Shown here: piece after piece, positions 55,631-63,304 of the stretch
Layout: each line of letters starts with the position of its first letter
Position numbering within the stretch: position 1 is the first letter of the stretch
DNA from: Crateriforma spongiae
GTDB lineage: Bacteria > Planctomycetota > Planctomycetia > Pirellulales > Pirellulaceae
DNA: 64,000 nt
Assembly: GCF_012290005.1 (NCBI RefSeq)
Contig: NZ_JAAXMS010000005.1
Span: 496,001 to 560,000 of the forward strand
Direction: 5' to 3'
Notes under the pieces: generated by a model
The model's input: the letters and a program-made list of their open reading frames with translations, nothing else
Databases searched by the model: none
What the model was told of the DNA's origin: nothing
Made by a program: the position numbers and the translations under genes

Positions 55631-56953
55631 CCTGTGCTAGTCCAAGAAACGCAATCGTTCGAGCCGTCGATGCTGGGCAGTCTGCTCTGCGACGACACCT
55701 TTTGGCCCGCCGAACCGACCAGCCTGGCCGAAACCGGGTTGTCCGAAAGCTTTATCGAAGCGCTTGCGCTGAAAACGATCAACGTCGCCGGTACAGTCAG
55801 CGGTCGAAATACGGCCGAGCGAATGGGATTGCCGTTTCGCATCGTCGAACCGCTGATGGATCTGTTGCGAACACGCAAGCTGGTGGCGCACGTCCGACCG
55901 GCACCATTTAACGACTACTACTATTCGCTGACCGAACAGGGACAAAAGCAGACGCAAGCTCATCTGCAACACTGCAGCTATGTCGGCCCGGCGCCGGTGC
56001 CGCTGCAGGATTACTGCCTCAGTGTGGAAGCTCAGGCGGCCGGATTGGATCCGATTGATCGCGATCAACTGGCCGCCGCGATGGCGGATATTTCGTACCA
56101 AAACAGTTTGTTGGATCAGTTGGGCCCGGCGGTCAACAGCAACACCGGTCTGTTCCTGTACGGACCTCCCGGCAACGGCAAAACGACGATTGCGCGGTCG
56201 TTGACCGGATGTCTGGGGCAAGAGATCTGGATTCCCCATGCGATCCTAGATGACGGCAACCTGATCAAACTGCAAGACGACGCTTTCCATCGCGAAGCTC
56301 CCGTGCCCGAAGGCAACGGGCAGATTTTAAAGGCGGACGAATGGGACCGGCGTTGGATGCGAATCCAGCGGCCGACCGTTGTGGTCGGTGGTGAATTGGT
56401 GATGGACAACCTGGAAGTCCGGCATGATCCCCGTTCGAACATCTGCGAAGCGCCGCTGCAGATGAAAAGCAATTGTGGTTGTCTGTTGATCGACGACTTT
56501 GGGCGACAACGCATTGCACCGGAGGAGTTGTTGAATCGCTGGATTGTTCCGCTGGAAAACAAGTGTGATTACTTGACTCTGCCGACGGGAAAGAAGATTC
56601 AAATCCCCTTCGAACAGCTGATCATCTTTTCAACCAACATCAATCCAGATGATCTGGTGGACGAGGCTTTCTTGCGTCGCGTCCCCTACAAGATCTTTGT
56701 GGACAACCCGTCAGCCCAAGAGATGCGAATCTTGATGAAGACGGTCGCGTCACGATTGGGGTTCCCCGAAACACCGGAAGCCGCCGAGTATCTGCTGGAA
56801 TACTACAAACGCAGCAGCCGGCCGCCCCGTCGATGCCATCCCCGCGATTTGCTGACGCAGGTCGCCAATTTCTGTCGCTATCGAAAAATTCCGTTGACCC
56901 TGCGTCCGGAATACTTGGACCAGGCCTGCAAGAGCTACTTCAGCGAACTGTAG
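55631..56953 (+). CDS. AAA-family ATPase with N-terminal winged-helix-like region
   Basis: About 440 residues from a GTG at 55631; ATG 55670 and TTG 55499 are other possible starts. The first part (residues about 15-115; LCDDTFWPAEPTSLAETGLSES, PFRIVEPLMDLLRTRKLVAH, YYSLTEQGQK) reads as a winged-helix domain with an unusual insertion. The AAA core has Walker A GPPGNGKTT (178-186), a VVGGELVMDNLEVRHD stretch, Walker B CLLIDDFG (284-291), sensor-1 FSTN (336) and a lid with RRVPYKIFV. It precedes the kinase-tubulin gene by 55 bp on the same strand, so probably in one operon. Family: related to ATP-dependent remodelling AAA proteins; target unknown. Confidence 0.85.
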   Translation, partial: PVLVQETQSFEPSMLGSLLCDDTFWPAEPTSLAETGLSESFIEALALKTINVAGTVSGRNTAERMGLPFRIVEPLMDLLRTRKLVAHVRPAPFNDYYYSLTEQGQKQTQAHLQHCSYVGPAPVPLQDYCLSVEAQAAGLDPIDRDQLAAAMADISYQNSLLDQLGPAVNSNTGLFLYGPPGNGKTTIARSLTGCLGQEIWIPHAILDDGNLIKLQDDAFHREAPVPEGNGQILKADEWDRRWMRIQRPTVVVGGELVMDNLEVRHDPRSNICEAPLQMKSNCGCLLIDDFGRQRIAPEELLNRWIVPLENKCDYLTLPTGKKIQIPFEQLIIFSTNINPDDLVDEAFLRRVPYKIFVDNPSAQEMRILMKTVASRLGFPETPEAAEYLLEYYKRSSRPPRRCHPRDLLTQVANFCRYRKIPLTLRPEYLDQACKSYFSEL

Positions 56954-57008
56954 TCGATCGTCCCGATCGGTGAATGTTGATCCCCGTTTTCTATTTCAAG
57001 TCGCTCTC

Positions 57009-60000
57009 ATGACCAAGACTGCAGATTCCACTCGTTTGATCGCTCCCGGGTACGAGCCGTTTTCGGGCTACGTCCTGGAAGAAAAGATCGGCGAAGGCGG
57101 CTTCGGCGAGGTTTGGCGTGCCGATGCGCCCGGAGGTATCAAAAAGGCCGTCAAATTTGTGTTCGGTGCCACGGACGAGAACCGCGGGTCACGCGAACTG
57201 AAATCGTTGGAACGAATCAAAGGCGTTCACCATCCGTTCCTGTTAACGTTGGACCGATTCGGCATCGTCAACGATCAACTTGTCATCGTGACGGAACTGG
57301 CTGATGGGTCTTTGGAAGAAGTGTTCAAGCGGCACTGCGATCGGGGATCCTGTGGGATTCCGCGGAAAGCCCTGTTGGCCTATTTGCACGACGCCGCTGA
57401 TGCGCTGGATTACCTGCACAGCAAATACCAACTGCAACACTTGGACATCAAACCCGGTAATCTGCTGTTGGTCGGCGGTCACGTCAAAGTCGCCGACTTT
57501 GGCTTATTGAAAGACCTGCGCGAAGCGGATTGCAGCATCGTGGGCGGTCTGACGCCGACGTACGCGCCGCCGGAGGTGTTTGACGGACGTCCCAGCCTGC
57601 ACAGCGATCAATACAGTCTTGGGGTGATGTACCAAGAAATGTTGACCGGGGCGCGTCCGTTCAACGGACGGACGATCGCACAATTGGCAACGCAGCACGT
57701 TCATGGTTCGCCCAACCTGAATGCCTTGCCGGCCTGCGATCAACCGATCGTGGCACGGGCTTTGGAAAAGGATCCCACGCGACGTTTCGATTCGTGTGCC
57801 GATTTCGTCGATGCACTACGCCACGTTCAAAGCCGTTCGGCGACAGCATCCGGCATGCCCACGAAAGGCAGTTCGGCCCAAACCGATCCATTGTCCTTCG
57901 GGCAAAATCAACCAGCCAGCGTTCAAGATTTGCCGCAATTGGATTCCAAGGCTCGGTCGATCTCCGGCCGAATCACCAGCCATACGTTGGTCGTTGCGCT
58001 GGGAGGCACCGGAGCAAGCTGTCTGCATGATTTGCGGTCGCGTATCGCCAAGCTGTATTCCGCCAGCCCGATGGATTTGCATTCGGTACTGATCGATACC
58101 GATGCCGCGACGATCCAGGCCACCAAGTTGGCGGAGATATCTGATCTGATTCCACAGTGCCATCTGGTGCACACGCCGTTGAAGTCTGCGATGGACTATC
58201 GGCGTGAACAGCACCAACGATTCGGTTCCATTTCGCGTCGCTGGATCTACAACGTGCCGCGAAACGGACGTACCGAAGGCATGCGTCCGCTCGGGCGTCT
58301 GGCACTGGTCGATCATGGCGAAACGATTCGTCGGACTTTGGTCGAGGCGATCGATCACTTGGCGGCGGTCTGTGGCGAGCGCATTCCAATGGTCTACGTG
58401 ATCGGATCGGTGTCCGGCGGGACCGGAGGCGGCATGTACCTGGACGTGGTCCATCTGCTGCGCAATCTGCTGGATCAAGCCGGTTTGGAAAACAGCAAAA
58501 TCGTTTCCTTGCTGTCGGCCGCAGCGATGCGCGGCAACCCCGCCAATCCGTTGCTGCTGCACGACACCCAGGCAACGTTGCAGGAAATGCAACACTTCAT
58601 GAAGCCGGGCAACAGTTATCCCGGTGATGCGGGAGCGGGATTCGAAAGCCTGCCCGCCGCTCGATCACCGCTAAGCGATGCCTATGTCATCACCGGACCG
58701 GCGGACGAAGCGGAGGGGATTGATCCCCGTGAAACGATCGTCAACTACCTTTGGGCCGCCGCAAACGGCGCGCACGATCTGTTGGAAGCCGCCCGCCGGG
58801 GAACCGAAGACGCCACCGCGGGGATGCCGGCGACACTTCTGCGTTCGGTCGGGGCGGTCCGACTGGGAACGGTCCGGGCTTTGGAGGAAAAGTTGCTGGC
58901 GCCCGCTTTGATTCGACACTTGCTGTTGTCATGGCTGGGGCGGCCCGGTGAAGCAAAGCAGCTTGCCAAACCGGTGATCGACCGATTGATCAAACGAAGC
59001 GAGATGACACGCGAAGCGATCCGCAATGCCATGCTGGGCATGTATCGCGCCGATGATGATTCGCGCCGCGAATGGCTGATGAGCTTGATTCGGCGGTTAC
59101 CAGAGGAAGCGTTGCAGTCAGACCAGGCCATCAGGAATTTCTTGGAACCCAGCATTGCCGATGCGACGATTTCGAATGCGGTGTCCCGGTTGGTCGCCAG
59201 CTACGTCGTTGCGATTTCTCGTGAATTTATCGTCCGCCTGCATGATCGACGATTGGACATCACTTCGGCGATCGAAGTCACCGCCCGGTTGATCGACCGG
59301 TGCAACGAGCTTTCAACGACGAATTCGGCCGATCATCTGATGCAGAGTTCCGCTGATGCGATGGATGTCGGCCTGTCCGGAGACGACCCGATCACCGAAC
59401 GGGTGAACATGGCATGCGAAATCGGTCGCCAAATCATGTCCACCAAAGCAGAATCGTTGACCAATCAGTTCTTTGTCGAGTTGGCAAAACAATTGCAGAC
59501 GATGCGGGCCAGGCTGGAGGGCCGCGCGGTGTTGATCGCCGAAGGAATCCAAGCCACGTCGACCGACGGAAAAGCCGATGCGAACGCCTGGTCGGAAATG
59601 CCGCGTGAACTGCAGGTGCGATTCGAACCGCTGTTGGCGGAATTACACGAGTCGATGGTCGACCAAACGTTGTTGGCGATGCTGCGATCAAACCAACCCG
59701 GAATGAATGCCGACACGCTGGTGTCCAAGCTTTCCGATGCCGCGTTGCCGTTGGTCAAAAACGCGGTGGATGCCACGGAATCGACGGCCAAAGAGGAGCC
59801 GCTGTCACCGGCGTTGAGCACGACCACACCGGCGACTTTGGCTTTGTCGCAAACGAATCGCTTGCAGGATGAAGACGCATTGGGTGATTCGGATCTGGTG
59901 TCGCCGACGCGAACCGCCAGCTTCACAGCACAACAATCGAACGTCTCGCACGACGCGCAGGTTCGGCCCGAAACGATGGTCGCCAAGGTCCGCCCCGGCT

Positions 60001-60260
60001 TGCTGGACTGTGGTGGGATGCAGCGACTGATGCTCTTGGTCGGCAGCGATGCGGAGCTCCAACAACTGGAAACGCGTGTCAAGCAGGCTCACGACGGCAG
60101 CCTAACGTCGGTGATCATTCCCGGCATCACGCCGATGTTGATTCACGAGGCGCAACAGGTCCCAATGCAACGTGTCTTGGAACGTCTGGAAGTTGCCGCG
60201 GGCGACCCCAGTGTCAGCAATCGCCTGCGAAGCCGCGCCGACGTGGACTGGAGCAACTGA
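57009..60260 (+). CDS. Ser/Thr kinase fused to tubulin-like (Tubulin_2-type) GTPase domain
   Basis: 1083 residues from the ATG at 57009; an in-frame GTG is at 56970. Residues about 18-275 are a Hanks-type kinase: GEGGFGEVW (28-36), K49 (VKF), HLDIKPGN (144-151, D146), DFG (163-165), TYAPPE. A linker (about 276-322) leads to a tubulin/FtsZ-like domain: HTLVVALGGTGASCLHDL (GGTG 332-335), LIDTD (361-365) and GSVSGGTGGGMYLDVV (467-480, the G-G-T-G-G-G phosphate loop). The C-terminal half is helical with a Ser/Thr-rich stretch near residue 930. No signal peptide or membrane segment is seen. Family knowledge: Tubulin_2-like proteins resemble FtsZ/tubulin; kinase fusions are rare. It could be a kinase regulated by nucleotide-driven assembly, or the reverse. 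Confidence 0.85.
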   Translation: MTKTADSTRLIAPGYEPFSGYVLEEKIGEGGFGEVWRADAPGGIKKAVKFVFGATDENRGSRELKSLERIKGVHHPFLLTLDRFGIVNDQLVIVTELADGSLEEVFKRHCDRGSCGIPRKALLAYLHDAADALDYLHSKYQLQHLDIKPGNLLLVGGHVKVADFGLLKDLREADCSIVGGLTPTYAPPEVFDGRPSLHSDQYSLGVMYQEMLTGARPFNGRTIAQLATQHVHGSPNLNALPACDQPIVARALEKDPTRRFDSCADFVDALRHVQSRSATASGMPTKGSSAQTDPLSFGQNQPASVQDLPQLDSKARSISGRITSHTLVVALGGTGASCLHDLRSRIAKLYSASPMDLHSVLIDTDAATIQATKLAEISDLIPQCHLVHTPLKSAMDYRREQHQRFGSISRRWIYNVPRNGRTEGMRPLGRLALVDHGETIRRTLVEAIDHLAAVCGERIPMVYVIGSVSGGTGGGMYLDVVHLLRNLLDQAGLENSKIVSLLSAAAMRGNPANPLLLHDTQATLQEMQHFMKPGNSYPGDAGAGFESLPAARSPLSDAYVITGPADEAEGIDPRETIVNYLWAAANGAHDLLEAARRGTEDATAGMPATLLRSVGAVRLGTVRALEEKLLAPALIRHLLLSWLGRPGEAKQLAKPVIDRLIKRSEMTREAIRNAMLGMYRADDDSRREWLMSLIRRLPEEALQSDQAIRNFLEPSIADATISNAVSRLVASYVVAISREFIVRLHDRRLDITSAIEVTARLIDRCNELSTTNSADHLMQSSADAMDVGLSGDDPITERVNMACEIGRQIMSTKAESLTNQFFVELAKQLQTMRARLEGRAVLIAEGIQATSTDGKADANAWSEMPRELQVRFEPLLAELHESMVDQTLLAMLRSNQPGMNADTLVSKLSDAALPLVKNAVDATESTAKEEPLSPALSTTTPATLALSQTNRLQDEDALGDSDLVSPTRTASFTAQQSNVSHDAQVRPETMVAKVRPGLLDCGGMQRLMLLVGSDAELQQLETRVKQAHDGSLTSVIIPGITPMLIHEAQQVPMQRVLERLEVAAGDPSVSNRLRSRADVDWSN

Positions 60261-60667
60261 TCGGCGGCAAGTTGTCTCGGAAGACTTTGCGACTGGCTAA
60301 AGTCGACTTCAACGCAAAGTCGCGAGGACGCAAGGACGCGAAGGAAAGCCAACCGAGTCGGAGCGGTTTTCCTTGCGTCTTTGCGACATGGCGTCTCTGC
60401 GTCTACATCTTTTCGCGACTCCAATTGCCAGGGCGATGATGATTCTTGCCATTCGTCAGCGATGGCGGGCGTATTGTCGCGGCGACATCTTCACCGCCGC
60501 TTTCGTGTCGCGGCGTGCGTTCGTCGCACCGATACTGTCTGGCATCGGTTCGGCGTTGTCGCGCGATGTCGGATCGGTCCCCGCCCCATGGAACGTCGGC
60601 ATCACCAGGGCTGCGAAGCCTGCACGGTTCGGCGTTCCCGCCCGACCCCGGTATCCCAGGTGATGCG
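60261..60667. other. intergenic region with a GACGCAAAG-type inverted repeat
   Basis: 407 bp between the kinase-tubulin stop and the DoxX-oxidoreductase gene. It contains the imperfect inverted repeat at 60319-60387 (listed separately) that could form a transcript hairpin. No RNA gene or small ORF was supported. Confidence 0.45.
60319..60387. repeat. imperfect inverted repeat of a dispersed GACGCAAGG type
   Basis: GTCGCGAGGACGCAAGGA at 60319 pairs with the complement of 60370-60387 (GTCGCAAAGACGCAAGGA), differing at two positions. The loop is 33 nt. Repeats of 'gcaaagacgcaagg' type are recalled from non-coding DNA of many bacteria. It lies 60 bp after the kinase-tubulin stop and may act as a transcript end or a REP-like element. 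Confidence 0.6.
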
Positions 60668-62338
60668 ATGGCAATCGCTTCTGACCAAACCGCCCCGCCC
60701 TGCTGTCCGTCAGCCGCCGAACACGAGACAGACTCTGGCGCAGTCTCGGCCCGATCCGCGCCCAGCCGACCCGCCGCTGCACCACCCCGTTGTTCTGTCG
60801 CGCAGCGTTGGATGTTCACAGCGCTCGGATTGATGGTCGGCTGGCACTTGACCTATGAAGGCATTGCCAAATGGTTGGCGCCGGGATGGACATCGGCCGG
60901 CTATCTGGAATCGGCATCGGGACCGATGGCAGAAACGTGGCAGCGTTTGGCCCAGTCATCCGGTTGGGTCGCCTGGATCGATGGTTTAAACATCGCCGCT
61001 TTGATCTTGATCGGACTGTGCTTGATGACCGGGTTCGCCCAGCGTCTGGCAGCGACCGTCGGCATGGTCTTGTTATTGATGTATTACTCTGTCCGTCCAC
61101 CGTGGACCGCCACCGACGTCGGGTTTGCATCGGAAGGCCACTATTTGTTGATCAATAAAACCTTGGTCGAAGCGATGGTGTTGGGGCTGATCGCTGCAAC
61201 GCCCAGTTCATGGTCCTTTTCCATTTGGCAACTGGTGCGACAGTCGTTAGCGAAATACGCGGCCGGTGTCAGTGTTCCACCCAGTGTCAATCACGATGCG
61301 CCCGCCGATTCGCCACAGCGGCGAACCATTGTCAAAAACTTAATCTCGATCCCTGTGATTGGCACGATGGCATTTGCGATCGCCAAACAACACGGATGGC
61401 AAAGCCACGAAGAAGACGATTTGCGTCGACACGTCGATGGCAACAGTGAACCAACGGTCAAGGTGACACAGGCGGCGGATTTGAGCCAGTTGAAAAGGCC
61501 TATCCCTGCCGGCAAGATCGGTGACATCGAAATCGGACGTATCATCTGCGGAGGTAACTTGATCAGCGGATTCGCCCACAGCCGAGACCTGATCTATGTA
61601 TCACAGTTTCTGAAGAACTACTTTACGTCGAACAAGGTTCTGGACACGTTCTGGTTGTGTGAACAATGCGGTATCAACACCACTGCGGTTAGCGCTCGGC
61701 CCGAGCCGGTCGCCTTGCTTCAGGATTACTGGAAACGCGGCGGGACGATGAAATGGATCGCGCCGGTGTATCCCAAAGACGATGATTATCGCAGCAACAT
61801 TGATTTCGCCATCGACAATGGTGCTTCGGCGGCCATGATCATGGGGAACGTGGGCGACCGCTGGGCCCGAGCCGGAAAGTACGACTTGATGGCCAAAACG
61901 ATCGACTACATCAAAAGTCGTGGGGTACCGGCGGGTTTGGCCGGGCATGAATTGGCAACCGTTCAGGGCGCTGAACAGCACCGATGCGGGGCCGATTTTT
62001 ATATGAAGACGCTGCACTGCCGCGATTACTGGTCGTGGAAGCCGGAGCAGAAGAAGGACAAATTGATCATCGACAATTATTCCGTTGACAACTATTGGGA
62101 ACGCACGCCCGAAGAAACGATCCAGTACATGGAAAGCATCGACAAGCCATGGATCGCATTCAAGACGTTGGCTGCCGGTGCGGTGCATCCAAAGAAAGGG
62201 TTCCGATACGCTTTCGAAAACGGTGCCGACTTCATCTGCGTGGGCATGTTCGATTATCAGATCATCGAAGACGCCAACATTCTGACGGCTGTCTTGGATG
62301 ATCCCAAGTTAAATCGTCGCCGTCGCTGGATCGCGTGA
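60668..62338 (+). CDS. DoxX-like membrane domain fused to an aldo/keto reductase-like TIM barrel
   Basis: 556 residues from the ATG at 60668. Residues about 45-200 hold four transmembrane segments (WMFTALGLMVGWHLTYEGIAKWL, IDGLNIAALILIGLCLM, LAATVGMVLLLMYYSV and LVEAMVLGLIAA), a DoxX-like arrangement. A twin-arginine-like signal (RRTIVKNLISIPVIG, RR 218-219) with a hydrophobic stretch follows, and residues about 285-556 form a TIM-barrel-type oxidoreductase (IEIGRIICGGNLISGFAHSRD, TMKWIAPVYPKDDD, GVPAGLAGHELATVQGAEQH, WIAFKTLAAGAVHP). This fuses an electron- or quinone-linked membrane module to a Tat-type exported enzyme. Family knowledge: DoxX domains occur in membrane oxidoreductases. Substrate unknown. 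Convergent with an AraC regulator. Confidence 0.85.
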   Translation: MAIASDQTAPPCCPSAAEHETDSGAVSARSAPSRPAAAPPRCSVAQRWMFTALGLMVGWHLTYEGIAKWLAPGWTSAGYLESASGPMAETWQRLAQSSGWVAWIDGLNIAALILIGLCLMTGFAQRLAATVGMVLLLMYYSVRPPWTATDVGFASEGHYLLINKTLVEAMVLGLIAATPSSWSFSIWQLVRQSLAKYAAGVSVPPSVNHDAPADSPQRRTIVKNLISIPVIGTMAFAIAKQHGWQSHEEDDLRRHVDGNSEPTVKVTQAADLSQLKRPIPAGKIGDIEIGRIICGGNLISGFAHSRDLIYVSQFLKNYFTSNKVLDTFWLCEQCGINTTAVSARPEPVALLQDYWKRGGTMKWIAPVYPKDDDYRSNIDFAIDNGASAAMIMGNVGDRWARAGKYDLMAKTIDYIKSRGVPAGLAGHELATVQGAEQHRCGADFYMKTLHCRDYWSWKPEQKKDKLIIDNYSVDNYWERTPEETIQYMESIDKPWIAFKTLAAGAVHPKKGFRYAFENGADFICVGMFDYQIIEDANILTAVLDDPKLNRRRRWIA

Positions 62339-62350
62339 TGCGACGAGTCG

Positions 62351-63124
62351 CTACGATCGATCGCCGCGAAAACGTTTCCGGTATGCTTTGGGCGTCATGC
62401 CGGTGTACTTGCGAAAACGTTTCGTGAAATGGCTCTGGTCGAAGAAGCCGACCGCCAGGCCGACGTCGGCAATGGACTGGGATGACCCGATCAACCGATC
62501 CTGCGCATCTTGGATGCGTCGTGACAAAAGGTACTCGCTGGGCGTCATCCGAAAGAGTGTTCGGAAACGTGTGTTGAACTGCGTCGAAGACAGTCCGGAC
62601 ATCGCCGCCAATTCCGACATCGACACCGATTCGGCGTAGTGCTGATCCAGGTGTCGGACCGCAGGCAACAGTTCACGAAAGAACGACGCTTGTTCCTCAG
62701 GGGTTTCGATCGGATACATCACTCCGGCCAATCCGATCACGTGCTGTTGTGAATCGACCACCGGCGTTTTGGTTGACACATACCATCGCGGGGCGCCTGC
62801 GACGTGGGGAACTAACCAAATCTGGTTGGCGACCATCTGGCCGCTGGAAAACACGCGGCGGTCTTCGGCGTGATAGGCTTCGGCCAAAGCGACCGGTTGA
62901 AAATCCAAGTCGGTTTTGCCCAACAGCTGGTCCAATCGTTCCAGGCCGAACACGTCGCGAAGGTTCCGTTGATTAGCGTCCACGTAACGGTGTTGGGTGT
63001 CTTTGGCATAAAACAACGTCCCCGGCAGATGGTCAAACAACCGCAAAACGTGACGCACGTCCGGATGGTGAGCGAAAAAGGATTCGCGAATGGATTGGCC
63101 GTTGGGCGATGGTGGTTTCGTCAA
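62351..63124 (-). CDS. AraC-family regulator with N-terminal PAS-like domain
   Basis: 257 residues from a TTG at 63124, the only start in frame before the PAS region. Residues about 25-145 are a PAS-like sensor (LFDHLPGTLFYAKDTQHRYVDANQRNLRDVFG, VVDSQQHVIGLAGVMYPI). Residues about 155-257 contain the AraC HTH pair: SVSMSELAAMSGLSSTQFNTRFRTLF and SIADVGLAVGFFDQSHFTKRFRKYTGMTPKAYRKRF. Family knowledge: transcription activator, often of genes next to it. It is convergent with the DoxX-oxidoreductase gene (12 bp between stops) and divergent from the PSCyt1 gene, which is its likeliest target. Redox or small-molecule sensing is inferred from PAS. Confidence 0.9.
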   Translation of the reverse strand: MTKPPSPNGQSIRESFFAHHPDVRHVLRLFDHLPGTLFYAKDTQHRYVDANQRNLRDVFGLERLDQLLGKTDLDFQPVALAEAYHAEDRRVFSSGQMVANQIWLVPHVAGAPRWYVSTKTPVVDSQQHVIGLAGVMYPIETPEEQASFFRELLPAVRHLDQHYAESVSMSELAAMSGLSSTQFNTRFRTLFRMTPSEYLLSRRIQDAQDRLIGSSQSIADVGLAVGFFDQSHFTKRFRKYTGMTPKAYRKRFRGDRS

Positions 63125-63304
63125 TAGTGGCGTGTCCGGGAGACAAAAAATCGGAGAGCGGCGGACCGGAAGGCGGGAGGGCGGATGGCGTCAAAACATA
63201 CCAAAAGTGTCGTTTGGCAATACAAGACCCGTGACGTAATTGTTCGATAATACGGTTTTAGCGGTGGCGAAACGAACCTTCCCCAGTAGCTTCATTCGGG
63301 CTAA

